From: Zoroaster sp. YZ-2022
Taxonomy: Eukaryota; Echinodermata; Asteroidea; Forcipulatida; Zoroasteridae
Length of the DNA: 64,000 nucleotides
Reading direction: 5' to 3'
Assembly (NCBI GenBank): GCA_029582265.1
Contig: CM055828.1
Location: forward strand, 12,931,777-12,995,776
Shown: one piece after another, positions 39,145 to 50,640 of the stretch
How positions within the stretch are numbered: position 1 is the stretch's first letter
Layout of the letters: every line of letters begins with the position of its first letter
The notes under the pieces: generated by a model
Seen by the model: the letters and a program-made list of their open reading frames with translations, nothing else
Database searches by the model: none
What the model was told of the DNA's origin: nothing
Translations under genes and position numbers: made by a program

Positions 39145-39282
39145 TCCGGCCTTGGGGTCATACAGTGTGTGGGACATCCTTGTGATGACCTGTACTCTGA
39201 ACGTAGCTGCCAGCGTCTTAATCTTGGCATCTCGCTGAATCCCAAACACCTCCTCAAAAGACAATCGGTTCACTCCCCATTC
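39145..39282 (-). pseudogene. cryptochrome exon 3
   Basis: 138 bp. Acceptor TTCAG; codons read EWGVNRLSFEE, VFGIQRDAKIKTLAA, VQVITRMSHTLYDP; donor GTGAGT. Compared with the family's FEYDSEPFGKERD block, about three residues (the D-x-E part) are missing between FEE and FG, an in-frame loss. The predicted end phase does not fit exon 4. Confidence 0.88.
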
Positions 39283-39420
39283 CTGAACAAAAAAATTCAC
39301 ATACATTTAAAAGTCAACCAAGGGTAGCCTTTCCCTAATCTCAAACAATGTAAATGATGACATATTTACATGAGACTTACTTGGTGTAAGGTCCATGATA
39401 AAATCAAACATCCATTTTAG

Positions 39421-39538
39421 TAAGCATACTCAGAAGCAGTTTTGCTTACAATACATTATCAATGTTGTAACCTTCCATTTAAAGGTAAGGTACATGTCAT
39501 TGATAATGTTGGCAAAACTGCTTCTATGGATATGCTTA
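39421..39538. repeat. ~118-bp inverted repeat
   Basis: TAAGCATA-CTCAGAAGCAGTTTTGC and CATTATCAATG at the left pair with CATTGATAATG, GCAAAACTGCTTCT and TATGCTTA at the right. Intronic hairpin, no coding content. Confidence 0.7.
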
Positions 39539-39547
39539 CCGTACTTT

Positions 39548-39872
39548 AAAACCCTCCTATAGGTTTAACAATCAAAGACACTCAAAATTTTTATGTCACT
39601 CCCAACCCATTGACTTTGTGCAGTGCACTCAAATAAATGCAAGGGCATGGCTTTATTAGGAGGTCAAACCAAAACCACTCAATTGTAACTTATGCAGTAT
39701 ATACACAGCTCTGTGTGACTCTGCATATAACTTGTGTTTGACTTTGCCACTATCTCCAGCACTCTTATACACATGTGTGAACAATTGGCAATGCAACCAA
39801 AAATACTCAAGTGACTGTCTGTGGGTGCGGTGCTTACTGGGCCAAATTTCAGCCTGGGCATAGGAGGGTTAA
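39548..39872. repeat. MITE with ACCCTCCTATAGG termini
   Basis: AAACCCTCCTATAGG (39548) recurs inverted as CTGGGCATAGGAGGGTT (about 39855-39872). About 325 bp, lying in the same cryptochrome intron. Confidence 0.55.
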
Positions 39873-40014
39873 ATCAAGATATTAAACAACCAATCTGTGA
39901 AAGTTTCAGCTCATTGTGAAATGAGAGCACTTCAGACATAATTATTTAGCTTTAGTAGCTTCACATCAAGTTAGCTTGATAGTATGTACATGTATTTTAT
40001 AATTTTTGATAATA

Positions 40015-40340
40015 TTTCAGTTAATAATAATAATAATAATAATGTGGACTTATATAGCGCACGTATCCACCAAACTGGTGCTCAAGGCGCATTGTATTAT
40101 TACCCCTGCTCATCAGGCTCATAAATTATTCCTGAAACCATCTCAGCTCCCCGGGGAGTATACAGCTCAATTGCTGCCATTACAGCGCATATACATTGTA
40201 GGGCTAATCAAACACAACAACCAACTCTGCCCTCACAGGTACCCATTTACCCCTGGGTGGAGAGAAGCAATTATGGTAAAGTGTCTTGCTCAAGGACACA
40301 AGCACCATGGTCACGGTTGGGATAATACATGTATTTCATT
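40015..40340 (-). repeat. SINE-like repeat with TAA tail
   Basis: A TAA/AAT run at 40022-40042 adjoins TTATATAGCGCACG. At 40268-40310 it shares the phrase AGCAATTATGG...AAGTGTCTTGCTCAAGGACA with the repeat at 41826-42074, so both carry the same central domain. The tail at the low-coordinate end implies minus orientation. No clear A/B boxes in this copy. Confidence 0.55.
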
Positions 40341-40523
40341 AATTTTGTAATCAGGTAAAACAATGTTGTATACGTACCTCCCCTTTAAGTATGTAGATGC
40401 ACTTAAGATGAATATAAACAAGTTTTAATTCAAGACAATGATTTCAAAAATAATTTTTTGTTTGTTTACAGATAAACATCACATTGTGATGTCTACTTCA
40501 CACACACAATACCAGCCAAAATA

Positions 40524-40906
40524 AGGCTGTGCTGGGTACCCGGATACCCGACCAAAACTGTCATTACCGGATTCTATTTTTCGGTTCCAATTACCCGTAA
40601 ACGACTTTTGAAAATTTCGACTGATCATTTAAGCCACACAAATGGAAGTCTCAAATTTTTTGTTAACAAAAATATGTGTGGGGAATGGGGATACTATACG
40701 AGTCGTCTTTAATATAGGCGGGAAATTATTACAGGAAGTCCACATTTATTATGATTCTAATAAAACAAGAGAAACTTGTGTTCATATTGGTTATTTTATA
40801 CTGTACATTCGTATTTATGTGTTTTTACAAAATTGTTTACGGGTACCCGAGTATCTGAAGGTTTCCAATTCTGGGTATCCGGTTCCCCAAATAACCGAAA
40901 ACGCCT
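40524..40906. repeat. ~383-bp MITE, copy 2 (inverted to 35130-35523)
   Basis: Starts AGGCTGTGC and ends CGCCTT. It contains GGGTACCCGGATACCCG and GGGTATCCGGTTCCCCAAAT, the reverse of the first copy's start. Confidence 0.7.
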
Positions 40907-41521
40907 TAATCCAAAATCTAGCAAAAAAAGGAATACAAAAGGTACTTTAGATAGTGAATAACATACAGTAACACCAGTACCTCATCCAATGTACATGTAA
41001 TAAGCCCCAATGAAAAAATGCTTTCTGGAAAGGTACAAATACAGTGTACATGATGTTAGAAAGTGGACTCAAATGGCTAACAAAATAACATCAAACAGAA
41101 GTTCACTCTCTCAGTAAAAGTCAGTTCATCCTTCACAAAACTAATTGTGATGAGCCTGAGATTTGGGCAAATGTTTCACAGAAGTTGAACACATTTCAAC
41201 TTGCATGATTCATTTGTGAAAGTTATGATGTATTTCCATTTACATGAGCCAGGCTTCACATGTCGTCTGTAGACATGTAATCAAAACAAAGAATGATTAT
41301 CATCTGACAGGAATTAAGGCAGACAAAGAGGTCCTTGAATGAACAAGCACCCCAGTCGCCAAGCCCCAAACACCCCTCCCGCCAAGCCGTAACACCCCTG
41401 ACCCCTCTCCAACCTAACATGTCTTTCAACCCTCCTACAAGTGCTACAACGCAGTCTCAGTGTGTTTGTCATACTCTTCAATTATGATGGCAGTACCAAT
41501 AAAAGTCCACTATGTATTTAC

Positions 41522-41630
41522 CTTGAAAAGTTTGGGGAACACATCTGACGGCTGGCCTCGGATGAGAAAAAGTCGAGAATTGAGCTTACGGAGACTGGAG
41601 TCGAGATCCTCCAAGCACTGGAGCAGGAAT
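41522..41630 (-). pseudogene. cryptochrome exon 2
   Basis: 109 bp with a clean acceptor (TTGTAG) and donor (AAG|GTAAAT). One base completes the split Arg codon, then 36 undamaged codons: [34 protein letters not shown]. This is the helix and strand following VNRWR in animal cryptochromes and (6-4) photolyases. Confidence 0.92.
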
Positions 41631-41825
41631 CTACAACAAAACAAGTACGATTTAAGTCAGAATGTCTGTAAATGTATCTAGATCTACATGTATTTATCTA
41701 TGTCCCATAGCTTTGAAGCCGTTGGGGCGACATCTTGATGGCTCTTCGTGAAGCATCTTTGTCCATCATAGTCGTTTCTGTGGGTGATACTACTACACTT
41801 GGTGGCACCATCTTGCTTAATTAGC

Positions 41826-42074
41826 TACCAGAGACACATGGGTAAACCCCTACTCTTGCACGATAAGTGTCATTATGGGTTCTTTAATGTGCACTGATGT
41901 TTATAATACACAGGACCTATGGCTTAACATCCCATCCGAAGGACGAAGCAATTATGGTTAAGTGTCTTGCTCAAGGACACAAGCTCTGCAACCGGCCAGG
42001 CCGGGATTCAAACCCACATTCTGACGCCAACAGAACTTGAATTCGATGCACTAGACCACTCGGCCATGACACTC
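41826..42074 (-). repeat. tRNA-derived SINE-like repeat
   Basis: Read on the minus strand: ATGGCCGAGTGGTCTAGTGC (a Ser/Leu-type A box, 42046-42065), then GGGTTTGAATCCC (B box, 42003-42015), then the conserved body TGTCCTTGAGCAAGACACTT. Typical order for a tRNA-derived SINE. It lies in cryptochrome intron 1, in the same orientation as the gene. Confidence 0.75.
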
Positions 42075-42609
42075 CACCACTCTCTAGATACTCTGTTAGA
42101 ATCAAGAGGGAAAAAAACGAAGGTACAGAACAAAAACAAGTGAAAACATGTGAGCAACTTATTTCATTGTTGTTTAACTAGACAATATAAATTTTACAAA
42201 TTTGACTAAAACGATAGTACCTAAGGTCAGACAAGGGATGTTGTTAACTTTATACATGTATGTACCCAGATTTTTTGGTCTGTTCTGAAGGTTCCGAGTT
42301 ATTAATAAATATGTTGACATTCAGTTCAGATGCATCAAACAATAATTACCAGTTTGAAAGAGTACTCTTTCCTAATATTACCGACAAATAACTATGATAA
42401 TGGAAAACAGCACTTCAAATGTATACTCATTTTAAATTTTGCTATTATGAATATCTTTTTAGTGCTACTGAGGCTGAAACAGCTAGTCAACATCACTAGA
42501 ATATGTCAGCCATATACACATTTATTAGACCTGTCATCACTAATGTAATCACTTTCACCATCTGTTCATACACTGTCAAATCTTGACAGTTATCAATTCA
42601 AATGACCAG

Positions 42610-42780
42610 TAGGCTTGGGCGATGACACGATATAGACAATAATATCGAATATCGCGATATATTTCTTTATTCGATTATGATATCGAGAACTTTTCAAATC
42701 ATTGAGATATCGGCAAATCGCAATGAAAAAAATATATCGCAATGAAAAAAAATATATCGCGAAGAAAAAAATATATATTC
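42610..42780. repeat. fragment of a CTTGGGCGAT MITE
   Basis: Starts GGCTTGGGCGATGACACG, with CGATATA / TATCGCGA words, but has no recognisable right end. The same family sits in every array unit, so the family is dispersed and not private to the array. Confidence 0.65.
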
Positions 42781-43204
42781 AAGATTTGTTTTTCAAAGTT
42801 AGCATTAACATGTACATGAACACAAAAACATTTATGCCGACAAATTTTACATTACAAAGTTGTACATTACTTATTATATGCAATTTGAAATTGTTGGTAT
42901 GATGGTGATACATTGTATGCATGTTGTATGTTTACATGTATGAATATTTTAGCATGAAAATGTTAGTGTTTTTTTTCGGAATGGAACAAACAACCAATTT
43001 GTATATTAAAGAAAAACAACTTCTCTGGATTCATTCAAGATTAAAATCATCACTCTTCATTTTAATTTATTTTACAGCACAATGTTTTTCTGCTAAAATA
43101 AGAAAGATATAATGCATTGCTAAACACTGACGGTCAATTAAATGTCATTGAATTGTAATTTTTAATTTATTTATTTAACCCCAACTCCCTAGCCTTAATT
43201 ACCA

Positions 43205-43640
43205 GGTACCTTCCTCAATCCTTCATAATCCTCCGAAATGTGTTTGTGCATGAAACTCACTGCCTCAATCCTTCATAATCCTCCACTATCAATTGCACGA
43301 CCCTCCTCAATCCTCCAATTGGTGATTTTCGAACGTGCCTCATTCCTCCAAAATCCTCCAAATCCTCCGGAGGATACAAGATTATGCTTCTGTCAATCCT
43401 TCACAATCCTCCATAATCCTGCACATTCATCCAAAGTAAATTTCCATTATGCCCTCAATCCTCCACAATCCTCCAGGATCTCTTTGAACCATGCTTCCTC
43501 AATCCTCCTCAATCCTCCACTATCAAATGGACGACCCTCCTCAATCCTCCATAATCCTCCAATTGGTGATTTTCGAACGTGCCTCATTCCTCCAAATCCT
43601 CCGGAGGATTATAGAGGATTTAGGAGGGTTAGGGTTAATA
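43205..43640. repeat. degenerate CAATCCTCCA array
   Basis: Dozens of CCTCAATCCTCC / CATAATCCTCC words, with a ~110-bp segment (43262-43375) repeated at 43508-43610. Ends AGGAGGGTTAGGGTT. Open frames here (43238-43696) are chance readings of the repeat. Confidence 0.7.
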
Positions 43641-44128
43641 CCATCATCAACTTCAGAAATTTTGAAGACTTCAGTGAAATTTCTTCTCTCATTTAGGATT
43701 TGTTATAACTACCTGGATGTCCATACACATAATACACTGTTTGAAAGCATGTACATGTATTTTAGTGAGTATACAAGCAATCATTGAATACATGTAGCAT
43801 ATTATATATATACAAAAAGAAATTGGTCACTGTGTAACATGTACGGTACAGTATGTGCTCAATATAAGTGTGGTATATTTTTATGGATCCGCGACCTGCA
43901 CACTTCTGAAAAGGGACTAAGACAGGTCTTCCATAGGAGATGTTAGTGCCTCATTCTCGGGGTGTGATAGTATGACCACATCTCCAACAGGACCGTCGCT
44001 GTGACGCCTAGCTGAGACCACCAGACTCAGCCCAATCTTACCCAACATAATCCGTATCACGAAGGTGCCATTCACTTCATGGACAATTGCCATCAACGTC
44101 CATCATGGTTAACGGCACGATCTGACCA

Positions 44129-44328
44129 GGGGCCAATTTCACAGAGCTGCTTAGCAGAAAAAACTGCTTACCAGTCAAATTTGCTCAGCAGATTTCTTTG
44201 GTTAACAACCAAAATTTCACACTAAATGTGTGCATTTTAGCTGGTAGACTGTTTTATATTGCTCAGCAAATATTTGCTTTATTTGCTTAGTAAAATCCTC
44301 TGCTTAGCAGCTCTATGAAATTGGCCCC
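44129..44328. repeat. GGGGCCAATTTCA MITE (200 bp)
   Basis: GGGGCCAATTTCACAGAGCT and GCTTAGCAG at the left are inverted at the right as CTGCTTAGCAGCTCTATGAA and ATTGGCCCC. Same family as 53085-53274. Confidence 0.8.
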
Positions 44329-44329
44329 A

Positions 44330-44466
44330 GGGCCCAGTTTCATAGTGCTATTTCACAGGTTAGCAAGAAAATTCAGAGCGGCATCACTCATTTACTAGCA
44401 ATAATGGCTGGCAAGTTAGCATGCCTTTCTCTAGATGCTTAACATTTAGCAGCGCTATGAAATCCC
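44330..44466. repeat. GGGCCCAGTTTCATAG MITE or half-MITE at DIRS edge
   Basis: Starts GGGCCCAGTTTCATAG. A partial inverted match, GCTATGAAATCCCC, abuts the DIRS element. A better partner end, CTATGAAAATGGGCCC, stands just beyond the other DIRS edge (50655-50712). Confidence 0.55.
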
Positions 44467-44500
44467 CCCCACAGAAGTGTGGGCCGAGTCTACGAGCGAA

Positions 44501-44642
44501 TACTTACCTGGAGGGCCATCTACCGATGCATATTTCCCTAATATAGCAGAACAATACGCTAAGACTTCTCACACACAATAGCGCCCTCTATTACCCATGC
44601 TGCCCTGCGGCATCACGCCATGTTAATCCTCCTCTTTTCTCG
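44501..44642. repeat. DIRS inverted terminal repeat (3' side of element)
   Basis: About 142 bp, from ACTTACCTGGAGGGCC to CCTCCTCTTTTCTCGAGCG. Nearly identical, reversed, to 50497-50640. The outermost 34 bp (44467-44500, CCCCACAGAAGTGTGGGCC...) are not shared with the other end. Confidence 0.9.
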
Positions 44643-44701
44643 AGCGTTCATAGAACACCCCAGAGAGGTCGATCGAGCATAGTGGGGAAGGAGGGAGCGT
44701 T

Positions 44702-44790
44702 CTCCAGGTAGTATTCGCTCAGACTCGGCCCACACTTCTGTGGGGAGTCTACATCACTCTACTTACCTGGAGGGCCATCTACCGATGCAT
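44702..44790. repeat. DIRS internal complementary region
   Basis: First half: CTCCAGGTAGTATTCGC...CACACTTCTGTGGGG is the reverse complement of the element's left extremity (44467-44512). Second half: AGTCTACATCACTCTACTTA onward is the reverse complement of its right extremity (about 50600-50654). The switch point, GGGG|AGTCT, marks the exact element ends. Confidence 0.88.
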
Positions 44791-45379
44791 AGAGTACCAC
44801 CGAAGATAGGCGGTGGGGTATGCGAGATGCTATTGCATGACCATGAGGCAAAGGCCATCGTCGATGGCTCCCCATCCAAACCCACCTCACCATAAGCGGT
44901 GGTAAGTAGGATGAGATGCCCCAGCGATAATGATATGCGCCAGAACAAAGGGAGCAATCAAAACCACTGAGCAAAGGACGGGCTAATGACAAGAAGCCCG
45001 TAAATATACCAATAAAGGAGCGTCTGAATAGACGAGCCCATTAGCACAAACAAAGAAACATTGGGCCAACATAATATCCAATATGATATCTGACAACGGC
45101 CCTCGAAAAGACTTGCGAATGCAAGACACCCGGGAAGCCGGTAAGAACCTCTAACTGAGGCCAAGATCCCAGGCATAAATGGAGGGACGTACCGGACGTC
45201 GGAACGTCACCAAATGATCAAAGCAATGCATGATGTGTACATGGATTACAAATCAAACAAAACAATCGAAAGGGGGTACTCACCCTTTCATAGTGACGGC
45301 TGCACAGGAGGCTTGTGACGTCGGGACGAAGCCGCCGCCGCACCCAGTACCGTCCTGCCAGCCCTACCCTCGGTCTGGA

Positions 45380-46184
45380 CGACATCCGAGATAACACTGA
45401 AAGGTGTTGGCCGACTTCCAGCAAGCCGCCTGGACGATATCTGCCATAGGGACGCCTTAAAGTAGGCCCATGACGTCGACGCCGAACGGATATCATGGGC
45501 TCGGAAGGGCGTGTTATCCGCCTCCCGGCCACCTACCGAGGGCCGAGCGAATAGCCGTAACCAGCCAGCGGGTAATAGTGTCCCGAGACGCTGGCCGGAA
45601 AGGGGGACCGAAGTAATAAACAGTTGGTTATGTTCGGCCCGAACCTGTTTGGTGCGGTGGACGTACTCACTTGAGCGCCCTGACTGGGCACCAAAGTTTA
45701 TCCGCGTCCACCGCCGAAAAGGACTTTAAGTCGGCAACAAAATGTCTGGCGGCGAGAAGTCACTCGACTGATTTTTCGTCAAGAAACCCGCTTCGCGGTA
45801 TGAGGCGGACCCCACCCGGTTCCCACCGGATGTGGCCGTCCTCCACCGTTATGAATGTAGTTCACTACGGCGACGAGCCGTAGCGACCGCCATAAGGAAA
45901 ACCACCTTGATGGATAGATGGAACAAAGAGGCGCTACCCATCGGTTCGAAGGGTGCCCTCGAAAGTGTATCCAACGTTCGAAACAAGTCCCAAGACGGTA
46001 CGAGTTTACGTACCGGGGACGTGCTACAAACATACCCTCGAATAAGATGGTGGAGGGTGTTATTGTCAGACACTGACGAACCATCCGGAAACCCAGTATG
46101 GATTGCGGCAATCGCCGAACGATAATTTTTAACTGTCGTCACAGCGAGGCCGCTATCAAACAGATAGAATAAAAATTCACCCAC
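45380..46184 (-). pseudogene. DIRS tyrosine recombinase, frameshifted
   Basis: N-terminal frame (46184-45849): GLAVTTVKNYRSAIAA, then LVPSWDLFRTLD and VATARRRSELHS, where the R of RRRSELH is the first catalytic arginine region. Further on (about 45500-45440) comes AHDIRSASTSWAYF, the H-x-x-R box with AHDIR, and in a shifted frame ANTFQCYL, whose Tyr (TAT, complement of 45391-45393) is the likely nucleophile. So the catalytic parts remain visible, but at least one frameshift separates box II from the tyrosine. The enzyme would integrate the circular DNA copy. Dead as it stands. Confidence 0.85.
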
Positions 46185-46281
46185 CGCCCTACAGAAGAAT
46201 CGGCGGGACGATGAGAGTGGAGTTTACACCATCTAAAGAAATGACGTAGTTCTGCTGTTGTAGACCTTCCTGGTGGAAGAT

Positions 46282-47200
46282 CTACGGCCGCCTGCCGCCA
46301 ACCCGCAGCCCGGACCGAAAGGCCTGCTGCGCGGAAGGATCGGGAGACAATACCCAGCAGGTCAGGTGAAGATTCCCCGGAGCTGGGTGCAGGTAGTTCG
46401 ACCCGGGCTGGAAAAGAATGTCCGGTCTGCGGGGGAGAACCACCGGCCTGTGAACCAGGAGCCGGAGAAGCCTGGGAAACCACGCCTGGCGGGGCCAAAA
46501 CGGAGCCACGAGGAAAATTTTGCAATCGGCCTGCTCTATCTTGGCCAACACCCTCGCGATCAGGGAGAACGGGGGAAAAGCGTAGGCCAGAAGGCTCTCC
46601 CACGAGATCGCTAGAGCGTCTGTCCGCCAGGCATTGGGGTCGTAAACCCTCGTACAATAGACCGGGAGCTGGTTGTTGTGCGAGGTCGCAAACAAGTCCA
46701 CGTGAGGACGGTCGATCATATTGAAGATCAATTGTACCACCGAGGGGAGAAGGGTCCACTCTGTGGGGACAACCCGCCCCCGAGACAGGGCGTCGGCCAA
46801 CGAATTGTCCACGCCCGGAATGTGAACCGCTGACAAGGTGATGTTAGCGAATGCACCAGTGGAGAAGGTCCCACGTCAAGGCGCACAGTTGCCCTCGAGC
46901 GTGTTCCCCTGGTGGTTGATATAGGCCACGACAGTGGTGTTGTCGCACCGTATGCGGACCGCCTTGCCGGTAACCTGACGCTGGAAACGCCGGAGGGCCA
47001 GCGACACCGCTAACATCTCCAACACATTGATATGGAGAGACCGCTGATCGGTCGACCATACCCCAGCCGCCTGCAGTGGGGGCAGACTGGCCCCCCATCC
47101 GGACAGCGACGCATCCGTCGTGATGGTCACCGACGGTTGCGGGCGCCGAAAAGACCGGCCCTTCGTGAGGTTGGCGGAGGACATCCACCAACGAAGGTGC
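46282..47200 (-). pseudogene. DIRS RNase H and connection region
   Basis: RNase H block on the minus strand (about 47130-46880): TITTDASLSGWGA (first Asp), SLHINVLEMLAV (Glu), VRIRCDNTTVVAYINHQG (Asp). It is followed, in another frame, by MSAVHIPGVDNSLADALSRG and DRPHVDLFATSHNNQLPVY, the usual order in DIRS polyproteins (46836-46282). The DEDD-type acidic residues are visible, so the domain itself is little damaged. It degrades the RNA strand of the replication hybrid. Confidence 0.85.
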
Positions 47201-48250
47201 GGGACCAAGAAAGGAGCGGTCGGAACCGGGCAGTCGATGGAATGCCGGCTGGGCCGGAACACCGACAACAGATGGAGTTGGACCGGGCGCATGCGTAGCC
47301 TGCAAAAATCGATGAGATCGACCATGCTGGCCATGAGACCCAACAGTTTCAACCAGGCCCGGGCCGGAGCCACCACCCCCGGCAGAAAAAGCGACACGCA
47401 TCCAATGAGATTTGTCACCCGCTCCGGAGTTGGCCGGGCGAGACACGCACAAAGGTCGAGCTGGGCCCCCAAGAAAGACGGAGTCTGCGAGGGGACCGGG
47501 TGCGACTTCTCGGCATTGACGATGAAGCCGAGATCGGCCGCCATCCGCCATGTCTGTGCCACTGCCGCGGCCGTTGCCTCGCGGGAGCGGCCACGATAAT
47601 CCAATCGTCCAGTACATGAACACCGAGATCCCTGTTGCCGCAGTGCCTTCCCGATTACTCCCGCCACCCGGGTGAACACCCTGGGGAGGAGAAAGACCGA
47701 AGGGAGAGCGACAAATTCGTACATGACGTTGTCGTACTGAAACGGAGGAACCCCGGTGTTCCGGACGAATCGGGACATGGAGATAGGCATCCCGCAAGTC
47801 CAAACTCGCCGCCCAGGCCGGGGGGCAGATGGACTCGAGAATGATCTTTAAAGTCTGCATCCGGAAACGGCGCGGCCGGATGTATCGGTTGAGAGGCCGT
47901 AGATTCAGTATGGCCGCCACACGTCCACCCCCTTTTTGGGAACCAGAAAAAAGGTGGACATAAATCCCGTCCGCCCCGCCCCGACTGGGACCGGGCGCAC
48001 GGCGTGTTTGAGGAGGAGAGACCGTAGCTCCCCCTCGAGAGCGTGGCGTTTCGATACGTCCGACGGGATGGGAGTCGGACGAACGACCATGTCCGACGGG
48101 GGGGTGCTCGTAAATTCCAGCGCGTAACCGCGGCTGACGGTTTCGAGCACCCACCGATCGGACGTGAATCGAGCCCAGGACCCGCTGAAGAGGCGGAGGC
48201 GGCCCCACGGGTCCGTCGATGGGAGGCCGCCACAAGCCGAGCGCGTCACT
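47200..48250 (-). pseudogene. DIRS reverse transcriptase, catalytic box broken
   Basis: Frame 48520-46844 contains AAILNLRPLNRYIRP and SLDLRDAYLHVPI (about 47815-47775), the first catalytic Asp motif. The reading then passes to the 47790 frame (YEFVALP...PRVFTRV). The second box should read Y-L-D-D-W near 47620-47600. The bases TAC-TGGACGATTGG show it is one base short, so the chain goes out of frame exactly at the catalytic aspartates. FIVNAEKSHPVPSQ and FLGAQLD follow. At least three frameshifts in all. Confidence 0.87.
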
Positions 48251-48299
48251 TGCGCCAGCCCCCGGAATAGCGGGGGCGCGGTGCGCGTGAGCCACGGTT

Positions 48300-50306
48300 G
48301 GGCTGGGGCTGTTGACCCCCGGTGTAAGGTTGGCCACGCGCGATGCGTGCCCCTCTATCACCAGAGCGACCCCGAAAAGAACCACGAGCTGCCTTGAGCG
48401 GCTGACGGCGTGGAATCTTGAAGGTCGCCTTGTCGGCCTTACGCGCCGATTTAGGCGCGGGCTGAGGTTTGTTGAAATTAATCTTCTCAGTGGCCTCGAG
48501 ACGCTTTCCTCCGCCTCCATCGACTCCTGAAATTTACCTGCGAAGAGGTCAGGGCCGAGGAGGGGAGTGCCTCAGACGCTTGCGCGCACCCTCCGACGGG
48601 AGGAAAAGCGTCCAACACGTTGGGTCTGCAGGGCAGAAACTGCCAAGGCAGAGATACGTGAGAACTGGTCCAGGGAAGTACGCAATCCATGGTCAAGGCA
48701 ATGGAGGGCCGCCGTGAAGAGGTCCGCCGGGACGGGCGAATCTCCTCCGCAACCCAAGGCCAAGTACTCCGAGAGGAGCAGGAGGAATGAAGACGCACGC
48801 AGCCCCAGACGTGAGGCTGTGTCCACCTTCTCTGAGGGTATCCTCAAGCTTCCCCTCGAGCGGTCAGAAAAAAAAGATTCTTCGCTGAGGAAGAACCCCA
48901 TCAGCCGCCAACTTGTCCTTCGCAGAGTCCGGTACTACCGGTGCTGTGAAAACTGAGTAAAATCAGCCGTCGGGAATCGGTTGTAACCCAACTACCGCTT
49001 TCTATATGGAGTCCTATTTGCCATCTCGTCAATGGAATTCATGCGTTCAACACACACACCAAGTCGAGCGGCAGCACCGGAAAAACAGGTGTAGTACTAG
49101 CCGTCGAACTGGTCATGTGCTTGAACGACTGACGGCTGGAGCTAGCTGTCTCCTCCAGGGAGGGAAGCTGCAAAACCCTGCACCATGTCGGGCTGTACCA
49201 AACGCAGCTCCGTCTCCATAACCGAGAGACGCTGCATGTGGACAGACTCGTCCTCGTCCTCAGAGCCCGACTGGGAGGGACGAGTTGACACGGACGAGTC
49301 CCCTGGCGGGACCACCGAAGTCGCCGGGGCCGAAAGGCCCACGGACGAAACCGGGGCCGTCACCTCCACCGAGAACTCTGCGGATGGATGGAGACTCAAC
49401 GCAGGGGGAGAGGCGGGCGCCCGGCCGACCGTGTGAGGCGGGCCCACATAAGACTGAGTCGCCCAGCCCGAGTCGGGATAGAGACCCGAAGTGGGGGACG
49501 AGCGGGGCCGAGTTGGCCCGGCAAACCGCCTGGGTGATAAGCCGACATGGCTGACACCGAGGCCGTAATGGACTGCACGGCGTGAAGAAACTCGGCCCGA
49601 GACACTGAGTCATGGCTCCGGCGTCTCTTACCGGTGCGAGACCGGGCCGACGAGCCCGAACTGGACGAGGATCGACGGCTACGCTTTTTCCCTCTCGCAC
49701 GAGAGCGGCCCCGGGTCGAGTCTGAGGACAATTCAGTCGACCCCGGGGGCAACGGCACGCCCGACAGCCCGAAGAAATCGGACCCAGTGGACGGCCGAGG
49801 CAATGGGGCCAGGCCGGGCGGTGACCGCCCGGCGTGCGACGCTATCAGCCCGGGAGAATGGGCCAGCGAAGCACCGGTCGCTGGACCGAGCAAACCACCC
49901 CCAGCACCCGTGGCGACTGCCACAGGACCGGGAGCACTCGGGTCGTCAGCGGGCACGGAAAGGGCAGTGGGGCCCGGACTCGGGACCTTACCCGCCGTGG
50001 GCCTTTCTTCTTGTAGGTCACCCTGGCAGAGGAGGAAGTTTTGGATGAAACCTTGCCAGGGGAGCTACCTGTACGTTTGCCAGTACCGCTCGACATGGTC
50101 GGTACGGGGGACGAGACCTCGTCCCCCGACCTACCAGCGGCACGGCCAGCACTACGTGCCTCCATCGGCACGAGGGGCTGGGCAGACGACTGCGGCGGTG
50201 GCGGGATAGAGCCACCGGAGCAATCGCCCGAGAACACGGCCCGTCCCGGGGAGAGGAAATTCTCCCCGGTGCTGACGGACTCGGCCCTCACCAAACGTTT
50301 AGCCAT
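48300..50306 (-). pseudogene. DIRS Gag-like ORF1, frameshifted
   Basis: Starts with MAKRLVRAES at 50306 and continues through Pro/Ser/Gly-rich low-complexity frames (49956-49396: KKRSRRSSSSSGSS, a basic-serine stretch, then EFLHAVQSITASVSAM). A 48901-48572 frame has GFFLSEESFFSDRSRG. An Arg/Gly-rich tail, related to other DIRS ORF1 ends, lies near 48480-48260. The high GC opens equally long meaningless frames on the plus strand. Presumed nucleocapsid role by position only. Confidence 0.65.
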
Positions 50307-50496
50307 TCTTTATTTTATTTTTGGAAGACGAAAACCTGAAGAAAACTCAACACGTTGAAGCAAAATATTCTCTAACACTAACTCGTGCTAGCACAGTTTA
50401 TTTATCAGATAAAAGTCTTAACATAAGCCAAGAAAACTGGAAGGAAAATTGTCCGTTTAGCGAGCTAAAACAAACGTGACCAACCAGTCACCTGCG

Positions 50497-50640
50497 CTAG
50501 AGAAAAGAGGAGGATTAACATGGCGTGATGCCGCAGGGCAGCATGGGTAATAGAGGGCGCTATTGTGTGTGAGAAGTCTTAGCGTATTGTTCTGCTATAT
50601 TAGGGAAATATGCATCGGTAGATGGCCCTCCAGGTAAGTA
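50497..50640. repeat. DIRS inverted terminal repeat (5' side of element)
   Basis: Reverse complement of 44501-44642 with very few differences. The element ends at about 50654 (GATGTAGACT), which matches the second half of the internal complementary region. Confidence 0.9.

Noticed and set aside
40642..40950. 102-codon plus-strand frame
   Set aside because: Lies in a MITE copy whose inverted relative at 35130 shows no equivalent frame.
43620..43640. TTAGGGTT as telomeric repeat
   Set aside because: Only a single copy at the end of an unrelated word array, no tandem TTAGGG run.
43238..43696. 152-codon plus-strand frame rich in N-P-P-S-I-L
   Set aside because: Translation of the CAATCCTCCA repeat array; no real protein features.
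49285..50358. Plus-strand frames of 89-191 codons in the GC-rich region
   Set aside because: Antisense shadows of the DIRS Gag-like region. The minus strand has the recognisable reverse transcriptase, RNase H and recombinase motifs in the right order.
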